Shown: in pieces, positions 1 to 9,931 of the stretch
Layout: each line of letters opens with the position of its first letter
How positions within the stretch are numbered: position 1 is the stretch's first letter
DNA from: Bifiguratus adelaidae
Taxonomy: Eukaryota; Mucoromycota; Endogonomycetes; Endogonales
NCBI GenBank assembly: GCA_002261195.1
Contig: MVBO01000193.1
Span: 1-22,816, forward strand
Reading direction: 5' to 3'
DNA length: 22,816 nt
The notes under the pieces: model-generated
Told to the model about the DNA's origin: nothing
Databases searched by the model: none
Seen by the model: the letters and a program-made list of their open reading frames with translations, nothing else
Translations under genes and position numbers: made by a program

Positions 1-337
1 CCTTACCATTCTCCAACCGCCGTTTCTTGCTTCGAAAACTCTCGTCCACGTCAAAATGGCCTTCATACCTTTCCCAGGTGGTTTCGTAGTTTGGAAACAA
101 GACAGGTAAGACATCTTCGAATAGAGCCAGTGTTTGACCCTAGCGTGCCATCAGCTTTAAGTGATCGAGCTATAGAACACATACCAGTGCTCGCGTCTCA
201 TTGTTCACTCCACATGTCACGAGGATGCCGTGAGCTGTCTCTGATCGCTTCAAAAGTGACGAGTGCTTGGAAAGAAACCGCTGCTTAAACTTTCCTCGTC
301 TTATATGCAGCGTAGGACCTTGGCTTCGTTTGCCCAT
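1..337 (-). CDS. TAN1: Partial THUMP-domain tRNA acetylation adaptor (TAN1/THUMPD1)
   Basis: This is the N-terminal part of a Tan1/THUMPD1-type protein; the rest lies beyond the left edge. The family binds tRNA and acts as adaptor for Kre33/NAT10 in making N4-acetylcytidine-12 in tRNA-Ser and tRNA-Leu (family knowledge). Exon 1 is 337-185, starting with ATG and MGKRSQG. A 45-bp intron (GTATGT...CTAG) spans 184-140. Exon 2 is 139-7 and ends at a GTAAGG donor on the window border. A basic N-terminus is followed by the hallmark block HGILVTCGVNNETRAL, then a stretch resembling the early linker region (ALFEDVLPVLFPNYETTWER). The THUMP fold itself is out of view. The start codon lies only 20 bp past the UBA1 stop, in another frame. 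The identification rests on the ILVTC block and the position-matched context, so it is good but not certain. Confidence 0.7.
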
Positions 338-357
338 CAATGTGTATATTTTCAAAT

Positions 358-3300
358 CTAGTCGCGAATCTGAACGCGTACATAAGGCACTTCTACATCC
401 TCGCCTTCCTTGTCATTAACACAGATCTCTACTACCAATGATTTCACATGCGGAGGAACGGGCTTCTTGGATACCGTCTCCACCAATTTGGACATTCTCA
501 TGGGCAATCGCTCTTCCAACTTCTTCTTGGGCATGAAGAAGGAATACAACATTGTGACGCCAGAAGAGAGCATGGTCACCTCCAACTCGTGCTCCTGTTG
601 GAAGAAGTCCATGAGCTCTTGAAGGGTTGGATCGCCCTTGATGTCGAAACGATCCCAAAGTGAGAATTCGGTGTCGTGGTACTTCAACTTGGGCATGGCA
701 ATAGGTTCAGAGAAACCAAAGAACGGGAGTGCAAGATTCACAAAGCCGTTTTTGTAGTCCTCAATCTTTTGTTTGCCATCCACAACCTTGTAAAGCTCCA
801 AACATACAAGACCAGTGACAAGCGAAGTAGTTGTCGCAATCGCAGGAATAATCTTGCCGGCAATAAACTTGGTCTTGTGACGATCTGCTGGAGCGATACC
901 GTAGTTGATGGCACGAAGATTGGAGGCAGCGGTAATGAAATCAATGTGGAAGTTGCTGTCATCATCCTTCTCGAACTCTGCCGGATTCAATCGAACGCCA
1001 GCCAAAGTTTTAGGGGATGGAAGATCCGATATGAGACGATCAATCTCGTCGGCATCTATTAACAGCAACAGTCAGCCATTGGTTCATCGTAACAGACTTT
1101 CGTCTACTGACCAGAAGAGACGGGCTGCGCAGCTTCGGCCTCCGTAACATCAATCTTGACTCCACTCTTGGGAGAGAATTCTGGTACCATGATGTCTGAA
1201 AGTACCTGCTTGAACCATTCCCTGTCGGTCTTGCCTTGCAGACCATAGTTGAACGCATGGAGGTTCGCCGCGAAAATGACAAAATCCAAGTGATTGTTGT
1301 TGGAAGGATCGAAGACAATTGGGGCTGGAGCACGCTTGGGGCCTGACCAAAAAGCTGTCCCAGTGGAAGTAGTCTAGCGAAATTGCAAATGAGTCTCTGA
1401 GGGCAATCTTTGAGGCATTGTTTTCGTCTTACCGCGTCAGCGGGGAAGTTGAACAACAGTTGTTGGATATTGTTGTTGAAATGTTCTTCAAACTTGAAGC
1501 GAGCCCAACGAACGCATTCCTCAAAGGACATGACCCTCTCGGTGACCAAAAAGTTTCGAATGGATTCCAAAGCCTCCTTCTGGTTGCCGGTCTGCTTAAG
1601 GGTCGTTTCCACGAAATCGGGCTTGGTGAGATACATATTTACATTCTCCGCAGGTTGAACGAAAAGTCCCTCAAACAAATCGCGTGCCCACTATAAAGAG
1701 GCTCGCATGTGAGAATCCAAATCATGTATACGCCTGGGTCAGAGCTTTACCTGGATAGTGTGCTCGATCGCGTTGGGGAAATTCTTCAACGTACAGATAG
1801 GTATACTCTTCTCTGGTGGATCTTGGGAAGAGCTGTAGGATTCCGTCAAGAAAGGAATTACTACCTGGGTATTGCCCTTGGTGCCAAGAGTGCCTGACTC
1901 CAATAGAGGCTTGCGATAATATACACAACGACGATCCACGTATTGCCGTGCCTCCACGTTATCTAAAGCGTTGGTGACACCATCCAAACTTTCAAAGAAG
2001 GCGTCATCGTAGACGTCTACAAAATCAAATGTCAGGATACGCCAAGATAATTGGGATCACTGTTTTGTGCACTCACTCTCTGTGTCTGGTCCGACGCGCT
2101 CTTGATGTACGTCAATCTTATCCTTCATGTCAGGGTTCATGGCTACGATAGCATCGGCGGCGCATTGCGATTTCAATTTCTACGAACTAACATTACTTTT
2201 GACGCTCGGTATACGCAAACATTGTAACATACCCCAACGTCCTTTGTGCGAAACAAGAATTGTCGGTTAAGGTTTGACTTCTCAATGGTATCCATGTCGG
2301 TGATCGTTATGCGCCCATTTGGGCCCGTTCCTAAGCCCATCATGGCCCAATTCTTCAACATCTCACAACCAATAGCTCCGGCACCGACCAGGAATTGCTT
2401 TGCGTTGGCAATCTTCTCCTGGAACTTCCTTCCCAACACAGCAATTTGCCCATCATATCGTGTACCCATCTTAAATACAAGTTCAGTGACCACATCTCCA
2501 CCGTGCGTCAAGCTACCATGGTAGCAAACTCACCGGTGCAGCATCAGCCTCCGATATTTCATAGTTTGATGGAATAGACTCCAAAGAGTCAAAATAGAAG
2601 TACTGCTTGATGGGGTTGAACTTTCCACTGGCGGCCTTTAAAACTTCTTGCGCGACTAAACCGCCGAAGACAGCGACCATAGGAGACAAATCACCTCTAG
2701 CTTGGTAAGACAACTTCTTGATAAGTTTCTCATCAAGCTCGGCCTTTTCCTTGAGTTTCTCATTTAGTTGTTTCGTGATTTCGTAAACTTTGCTAGCGTC
2801 CTCTTCGTTGTACGATCTCGGGAGGTTGTTGTCATTCTGTGTGGCGAACACATGCAAAGCTTGGAAGCCGACGTGGAGTTGTGCTGGCCGGTCAAACTTG
2901 GCAAAGTCTGATAAGACAAATTCAGGTTCAGCAAGAGTATCCTTGAAAGAGCTCTAGCGAACGAGAAACAGGTTATTTCGTGTACTCGTTTTGTTACTCT
3001 CACACTTACAAATTGCACGATTTGAGGAACCTTGACTTGAGTGAAGATCCCTCCTCTCTGGTACTTTGCGAAAGCGCTGGTGTCCCCAATGCTGAACGTA
3101 TAGGGCCCGAGGACCTTCACCTTAATGGGCTCGTACCCGTTGAGTTCTGTCATGCCCTGTACTTCTGTGAAAGTGACGTAATCTCCATCTTCTAATCCAT
3201 GACGAGTCTCATCGAGACACGTAACCACCCCTTCGGTATCCTGAAAGCAGTGGACATTTAGTCGTTTGCAATTGTTAACGCAAATGTCAATTCTTACATT

Positions 3301-4131
3301 GTCTATAGCGGCGACCATGCCAGTCAAGGGTTGTTCGCCGGTAGCGTCAAGAACTTCAAAGTCTTCGCCGAAATCGTTAAAAACACGTCTGCAGATAGCT
3401 TGAGTAATTGTTCTTACCACGTTGGCAACACTACTCACCCAAAAAGACCTCTCACTTCAGTTGAAATGAATTTGATGCCATTCTGATGGCAGAAATCGTT
3501 CAACTCCAATTGCCGCTCTAATGACATTTCTGTCACGACTAGAATATTGTATTTCACCACCTGCTCATGGGTCAAATCCCCTTCTAGTACGCTAACTGGC
3601 ACATAGGCATTAAGTTCAGCTAGTCGCGGACAGGTGACGGATGCGCGCGGTTTGCCGACATCCTCAGGATGAAGGTAATATTGTGTCGACAGGTCGCTGA
3701 TCGAAGCCGGTTCTGGATCATACAATGTCACCGATTTCACGCCCGCTAATACCACATTCTTTGCTGTGTTGCAAGAATGGACACGTTAAAACATTAAAGT
3801 GGTGAGCTGTCATGGATATCTTACCGATCTCTACTCCGAGACCTCGTAGACCGACAATGAGAACATTTGATGTACTCATTTTCTTCATGGCTTCATGTCC
3901 AAGCACATAACTACAAGGCAGATAAGTTGAGTTATCGTTCCAAGAGCCAGCCGGTCCAGCTAAAATATGCTTGCCATTCAAAGGCAAGCACGTCAACTTA
4001 CAGCTGCCGAGAATAGAGTCCCTCGTCTATCTGCTGATCCGTATCCATCTTTGTATCCTATGGATGTAAATACACCGTCGTCAGTATCCTCATGTGCATC
4101 CTATACCGCGTGTCCTTACGTTCTGTGCCAT
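358..4131 (-). CDS. UBA1: Ubiquitin-activating enzyme E1 (UBA1)
   Basis: This E1 enzyme adenylates ubiquitin with ATP, takes it as a thioester and passes it to E2 enzymes. Thirteen exons: 4131-4120, 4057-4002, 3910-3825, 3763-3439, 3388-3298, 3240-3010, 2953-2534, 2469-2233, 2179-2077, 2016-1751, 1690-1433, 1373-1112, 1055-358. They sum to 3045 bp, or 1014 residues, close to yeast Uba1 (1024). The first Rossmann half carries GLRGLGVEI. The active adenylation half carries the ATP loop GAGAIG near residues 436-441 and the conserved [15 protein letters not shown]. The catalytic cysteine is C595 in [10 protein letters not shown]. The last exon holds the second cysteine half-domain end and the ubiquitin-fold domain, ending in [16 protein letters not shown]. 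Introns are 50-91 bp. The four-codon first exon is optional: an in-frame ATG at 4048 in exon 2 ([16 protein letters not shown]) could also start translation. The gene is divergent from CDC12. Confidence 0.97.
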
Positions 4132-4414
4132 AGTGTCCAATTGAACAAAAGTCAAGAAACGCGGCTTGGAGTGACAAGAGTGACGTAGACATTGATGAAC
4201 CCTAACCCAAGGTATCTGAGCGTCAGCCAATCAAATTGCGTGTCCTGGGTTCCTTAACGACGTACAGGAGGAGCGACCCCTTTTTTACTGGCAACGCGTC
4301 TCTTGAGCTCTCGTGGGGACACTCTTTCTATTGGCTCGTCTATTGTAGCCAGTACTTCTTTCTTCCTTCTCATAGTCGGCATATAGCCTGTCTGATTTAC
4401 ATCTAGACATCCAG
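4132..4414. promoter_or_regulatory. Divergent promoter region between UBA1 and CDC12
   Basis: This 283-bp gap separates the start codons of two oppositely transcribed genes, so it must serve both. Recognisable motifs are a CRE-like TGACGTAG at 4181-4188, a telomere-repeat-like box AACCCTAACCC at 4198-4208, and a CCAAT box at 4228-4232. No clear TATA box is visible on either side. Motif function is inferred from known fungal promoter elements and has not been shown here. Confidence 0.5.
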
Positions 4415-5878
4415 ATGGCACCCGCACCACTTTCATCTGCAGGTATCGGCATTGCCAATCTGCCTAATCAACGGCACAAGATTGTTGCCAAACGAGGAGC
4501 AAACTTCACGCTTATGGTTGTTGGTAAGTATCGTCGCCTTTGCGAGGCTCAGGCATGCCATCTTGAAAGACGCGCGCCTAAGAGTGTTCACGCCGTGATC
4601 CGCATCGATTTCATCGCGATTACCAGTATTGACACGTGGAATTGTTTGCAGGAGAGTCTGGTCTCGGCAAGACTACCTTCATCAACACCCTCTTCACCAC
4701 CTCAATCAAGGATTACAAAGAGGAAAACAAGCGCCATAACAAGCAACTCGACCGAACTGTTGAAATTGAGATCACGAAAGCCGGTAAGTCATCAGCTGTG
4801 ATGATTTCGCGCCTTATATACGCAGCATATTCATGATAGCCATCTCTATTAGAACTTGAGGAGAAGATGTTCAACGTCAAGCTCACTGTCATTGATACCC
4901 CCGGATTTGGTGATTACATCAACAACAGAGATTCATGGCTACCTATTATCGACTTCATTGATGATCAACATGAAAACTATATGAGACAAGAGCAGCAACC
5001 TACACGTAAGGGCATCAAGGACCTTCGTGTGCACGCTTGCCTGTACTTTATCCGACCAACCGGCCATACGTAAGTCATCTGACGGATTTGTATGATTTGA
5101 TGAGCTCAATGTTCACACCTACGGTTATAGCTTGAAGCCACTAGATATCGAGATTATGAAGCGTTTGGGATCTCGAGTCAACTTGATCCCCGTCATCGCC
5201 AAAGCCGACACTCTCGCACCCGCCGACCTCGCAAACTTTAAGCGCCATATCTTGGAGGTCATCGCAGCTCAGAACATCCGAATCTACACTTGCCCTATCG
5301 AATCGGATGACGAATCATCTACTCAACGGAATATGAACATTATGGCTGCTATGCCTTTCGCTCTCATTGGCAGTACAGAAGATGTTGTCACTCCTGACGG
5401 CCGACGAGTTAAAGGACGCCAATACTCTTGGGGAGTAGCTGAGGTGGAGAATGATGATCACTGCGACTTTAAGAAACTTCGCAGCCTGCTTGTCCGCACA
5501 CACATGCTTGACTTGATAAACACAACCGAGGAGGTTCACTATGAGCTCTACAGACAAGGCCAGATGGAAACGCGAAAGTTTGGTGATCCAAAGTAAGTTC
5601 ATTGCAGTAAACCCGTGACTAGTGTAGCATACTTAATCCACGCTAGGGTGCGCACCTACGATAACCCTAAATTTAAGGAGGAGGAAGATGCTCTGCGTAA
5701 GCGATTCACGGAACAAGTTAAATTGGAGGAGAACCGATTCCGCCAATGGGAGCAACAGCTTATTGCCGAACGTGATCGCTTGAATAAGGACCTCGAAACT
5801 CAACACAGTCAAATCAAAGCCCTTGAGCAGGAATTGGAGAGCATGATGGGTCAAAGTCCCAAAAGTTTGAGAAAGTAA
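4415..5878 (+). CDS. CDC12: Septin, CDC12 class
   Basis: Septins are GTP-binding proteins that assemble into filaments and rings at the fungal bud neck, septum or branch sites. Five exons: 4415-4523, 4652-4783, 4853-5069, 5131-5592, 5647-5878; 383 residues. The P-loop GESGLGKT is at 37-44, the G3 motif DTPGFGD at 95-101 and the G4 motif AKAD at 176-179. The septin-unique region includes WGVAEVENDDHCDF. A charged coiled-coil tail follows from about residue 310 (EEEDALRKRFTEQVKLEENR). The N-terminal GIANLPNQRHKIV and the FIDDQHENYMRQEQQP block are typical of the Cdc12 class rather than Cdc3, Cdc10 or Cdc11. Intron 1 (4524-4651, 128 bp) is about twice the usual length here; the others are 54-69 bp. 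Confidence 0.96.
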
Positions 5879-6555
5879 TCGTGGGCGAATAGCCTGCCAT
5901 AATCTTTTATTGTTTCCCTTGGTATACTCCATAAATCGTTTGATACCTTTAACCGAATGAGTGCGATCGCATTATGCTGTAGACATTTGCTGGTTATTGG
6001 ATGACTACCAATTTCCAGTTAGTCGATTGCCACTGCACGTGACAGCGGTGGAGGCGCAAGGTTTCACAGTTTTCGGTGATGTCAAGCAAAAAAAAAGTCG
6101 CACCAGAGAACATTCTTTACCTTCTAGCCTTCCCATCCCTTTAGTTCCTTGCGCTCGGAGGTTGGAAGATTGACAAGGACACGTATATAGCCTTATCAAT
6201 CCTCAACTTCTCTGTTAATCCTCTTGTTGCTAAGCAACTCGTACTCTTTGGAACGGTAAGTTTAAAGTTTGATGTACTGGAATGGATACGGATAAAAGAG
6301 TAGACGGATGATGGCGCATATCCACCTCTCCTCTTGTCTCCAAGTCATAGACTTCTCCATAGCTCGTTCATTAGACGCAATTTCAATCCAACATTCTTTG
6401 CAAGCCACTGACGGTCCTTTTCCTTGTTAAGCTACAGGTTTATTCACCCTTTTCTACGCTTGTTCGCTTCGGTCTTGTCAGACGTGGAAATAGTGATCTA
6501 TCACCTTAAGATCCGCTACTAGGAAGAGCAGAACACGAGCTCTTTCTCTTTGTCT
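5879..6555. other. Gene-free stretch: CDC12 3' UTR and CNNM promoter/leader
   Basis: This 677-bp segment lies between two same-strand genes. It should hold the CDC12 3' end and the promoter and leader of the CNNM gene. A CACGTG E-box is at 6036-6041 and an A-run at 6089-6097. A good donor (ACG|GTAAGTTT) begins at 6256. A downstream acceptor CTACAG ends at 6437, with CCACTGACGG about 30 bp before it, suggesting a 5' UTR intron of about 182 bp. No coding exon was recognised in either strand. Confidence 0.4.
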
Positions 6556-9110
6556 ATGCGCAAGGCGTTCCCCCCAACTCTGCGCATTCGGCTTTTTTCA
6601 CACCTACCCAGACGGCTGTCCTATGTTGCGCCCCTCGTACAACACTGGGTCTATGCGCTTATTGCGCCGACAGCTACCCAAGGGGCTCCAATAACAAATC
6701 GAGCGCTTCCTCAGGAAGAATTTGTAACTCATCTTGATACTGCTGCGGCATCAAGTACATCATCAGACACCGGGACGCATGGTGTTGATATCCACTCCGC
6801 CAGTTTTTGGGGTCAGATCGTGCTCATTATCCTTTTGGTCATCTGCAGTGGAATTTTTGCCGGTAAGTTTCAGTGTGGCGGAGTCGTGGCGAATGCAAGG
6901 TGCCAATTGACGACATGCTAGGCTTAACGCTCGGTTTAATGTCCTTGGATGAAACCAATTTAAGAATTCTCGCACAGTCGGGTACGGAGAAAGACAAACG
7001 ATATGCCGCCCGTATTGCGCCTATTCGAAAGAATGGACACTTGTTGCTGGTAACCCTTGTTCTTGCTGCAGTCGTCATTAATGAGACGCTTCCCATCATT
7101 TTCGATAATCTGTTTGGAGGAGGTATGTTTTCGCAGCGACTGGTGGGTAACAGATACGCTAAAGCATGCTGTAGGGTACATTGCCATTATCGCTTCGACT
7201 GTGTTGCTCGTCATCTTTTCTGAAATCATTCCACAAGCCGTGTGCTCCCGACACGGTCTTACCATTGGTGCATTCTTTGCATGGCCTGTTCGCATCCTCA
7301 TTTGGGCGCTCGTAAGTAGTATCAATTCTATTTGCGCACGTTCTAAACTTGTACTAGTTCATCTTTGCTTGGCCCGTGTCCAAAATCCTGGATTGGTGTC
7401 TTGGTGAAAGCCATGGTGTTCTATATCGTCGTGCAGGTATGAGTTTGATTTGCGCATGTCTGAAGGGATCTCTAATACCGGGTCCTCTTCAGAGTTGAAG
7501 GAACTCATCGCGTTGCACGGAGCATCGGAGCTTGGTGGAGGATATTTGAACAGAGATGCCATTACGATTGTCCAAGGAGCGCTTGATTTCCACGACAAAA
7601 CCGTTCGTCATGCCATGACATCGATCGATAAAGTCTTCATGTTGCCACATGACCAGATTCTCAACCGTCAATGTTTGAACCGAATCGTTCGCGCTGGTCA
7701 TAGCCGCATACCCGTCTGGGACAATGAGGTTGTGGGGCCTTCGGAAGTTGATGGCGCCCCACAAAGCTCGGCGTTGGACGAGAAACATCCAGGCGAAATC
7801 GGTACTCTGGTGGAGAAGGATAATGGTCCAGACAGGGAGACGACCTTGTTCGGTGATTCCACGCTCAACAAACAAGTTACCGACGCGGAAGGAAATGTCA
7901 TTGGGATCAAGGAAGACATGGCCAATGTCATGAAAGGGAAGCAAATCTTGGGTGTGCTTCTCGTCAAGGTAAGCACCAGATCAATGCAATTGTAATGCTT
8001 AGCTCTGCGTAGAATTTGGTCCTGCTTGACCCGGACGACAATTTGCCCATGCGAAACATGAAGATCAACAAGATACCCACCGTCAACCCTGAGATGTCCT
8101 TATTTGATATGTTGAACGCTTTCCAGGAAGGCAAAAGTAAGTCAGTAATTCTTCTACATCTGATGGTATAGCTCACGTCTTCCTTCAGGCCACATGGCGG
8201 TGGTACGTGGACCGGTAAATCCACCTCCGTCCCCTTCTACAGTAAAGGACAAGGACGATGATGACGCCTCAACGCATTCTGGATCATCATTTGCCTTTTC
8301 TCACATTTTCCGGTTCCATCACGACAAGTCGGAAGATTCTATTGCCAAGCCTGTGCCGGATAATGTTAGCAAGAAAAGCGTTAAGAGCGTGGATCATAAG
8401 CATGACAGCAAGAGGCCGGCTTTGGAAGAATTCGAAGAGAAAGCGCCCGGTAAGATTCCAAGAATTATTCAGACGTTTCCTCACCATCTGACAACCTTCA
8501 TTTTGTAGCTACGGTTCCAACAACCCAAGACCTGGTTGATCAAGTACAACCACCACCTGAAGGGCAGGTGTTTGGTATCATTACTCTCGAAGATGTTTTG
8601 GAAGAGTTGATCCAAGAAGAGATATACGACGAAACCGATCATGTCAAGCTTAACAGTCTTTCCATGAAGATCGATCCCACAACCGGTCAGCGTTACATCG
8701 TGGCGGCGCATCGTCTACGACCCGGGGATGCCACGAATCTGACCATTCAAAAACGCTCTATTCGCCCATCTCCAGGCTCTAGGCACAAGCAAGGATCCTC
8801 CGACTTTGAAACGCAATCCTTGGACGAAACTGGTCCCCGAAGCCAGATGCTGCGGGATGAGCGAATCCGGGAAATGTGCGCGTCAGGGGATAATGCCAGT
8901 GCCAAGACGGAGAGCGTTGGCGATGGTGACGATATCACGACATCAGATGGCCTTAGTCGGACACGAAGTGGCAGCCATAGTAGTCGTATACTCTCCTTGC
9001 CTTTCGCGGACGAAGACCACGACCTGCGTAGCGGCCAACCAGCATCTCCCAGTGATGAAGTCAGCCGAAAGCCTGGTTTGAAGCACAGTAAAACGGAACC
9101 TCAAACATAG
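6556..9110 (+). CDS. MAM3: CNNM/Mam3-type membrane protein (DUF21 plus CBS domains)
   Basis: CNNM proteins move or sense Mg2+ and other divalent metals; yeast Mam3 is a vacuolar member affecting metal tolerance (family knowledge). Eight exons: 6556-6862, 6922-7122, 7175-7311, 7358-7436, 7493-7968, 8013-8136, 8189-8449, 8509-9110; 728 residues. A weakly hydrophobic leader precedes the DUF21 domain (about 84-235), with membrane segments near 85-106, 139-160, 171-192 and 200-225. The conserved [19 protein letters not shown] and [14 protein letters not shown] are present. A Bateman/CBS pair follows: [13 protein letters not shown] in the first half, then [16 protein letters not shown]. The second CBS begins with SHMAVVRG and is resumed after a roughly 100-residue acidic/serine-rich insert by [20 protein letters not shown]. 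The C-terminus is serine-rich and polar. The in-frame TTG at 6550 was not used because ATG 6556 is nearest. The end is convergent with TMEM18, 26 bp away. Confidence 0.93.
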
Positions 9111-9136
9111 TAAAACTATGTACAATATACCAATGA

Positions 9137-9759
9137 TTACTTGCTTTTATCAGGGTCTTTCTGCCTTTTGCCATTTCCTGATGTTTGTTGCTTCCTTTTG
9201 AGCTGCATTTGCTTCACCTTGATCAGATTAGACGCGGTAAATTGCAGCAAACATAGCTATCCTCTCTTGTCAGACGGGTGACCCAAGGTTATGGGTTATG
9301 CTTACCAGTCCAATGAAGCACCATACGCATAGACCGACTCCGTAAACAAGGATCCAAAAAACACCATTCACGTCCCAGTAATGCGTCTTACTCACGTAAA
9401 CATGTGCGATATCGGGATGTTGGGTAAACAGGTATCGAAAGAAAGTGTTTGAAGGTTGAGTAAGGAGAGCGAGGAAAGCTATCGAGCGGTCAGAGGTGGC
9501 ACGGTTACAAGACCACTTACTGATGGTGCAGAACCATATGGCGAGTCCTTGTACTTGTTGCTGTCGCGTTTGCCTGAAGACGACACTGAAGCTGAGGCCA
9601 ATGGCGACGTGAAGGAAAGCCACATAGACGAATATGGGATTCCTCCACTCAATCTAGCCAGCAATGAGCGAATGAGCAGGCAAGAGGTATAGCTAGTCTG
9701 ACTGATGGTTGTAGCCTTACCACTTGCAGAAAAGACTTTAGGTGATGGAAGCTCTCCAT
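9137..9759 (-). CDS. TMEM18: TMEM18-like nuclear-envelope/ER membrane protein
   Basis: TMEM18 is a small multi-pass protein of the nuclear envelope/ER with a basic C-terminal tail; its biochemical role is poorly known. Four exons: 9759-9721, 9653-9521, 9478-9306, 9256-9137; 154 residues, the usual family size. The N-terminus FLQVIEWRNPIFVYVAFLH matches the family opening (a short amphipathic stretch, then a W and a first membrane helix). Further hydrophobic helices are AIWFCTITFLALL and GVFWILVYGVGLCVWCFIGL. Between them, THYWDVNG corresponds to the family's YFD-x-G segment. The tail is LIKVKQMQLKRKQQ followed by more basic residues. Intron 1 (9720-9654) has an alternative acceptor, so the first exon is the least certain part. 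The call is from pattern memory, with moderate to good confidence. Confidence 0.72.
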
Positions 9760-9931
9760 CTCGACCTTTGGCCAATGGACCTACAATTACCACTCTCGGC
9801 AATTCACCTCAAGCAGAGAAGATTGCATAAAGGCATTTGCTGTGTCTAGTCTAGTGTACAGTGTTTCTAGCGAGATCAAATATCCCGGGTATACTATTGT
9901 ATCTGCTATCGTATCATGAAATGTGTGTTGC

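Noticed and set aside
676-1062. Plus-strand 128-codon open frame
   Set aside because: It is antisense to the last UBA1 exon, which is strongly conserved; no recognisable domain.
4254-4436. Minus-strand 60-codon basic frame in the UBA1-CDC12 promoter
   Set aside because: It overlaps the CDC12 start on the other strand, has no known motif, and no upstream exon was found. A real small gene cannot be excluded but is not supported.
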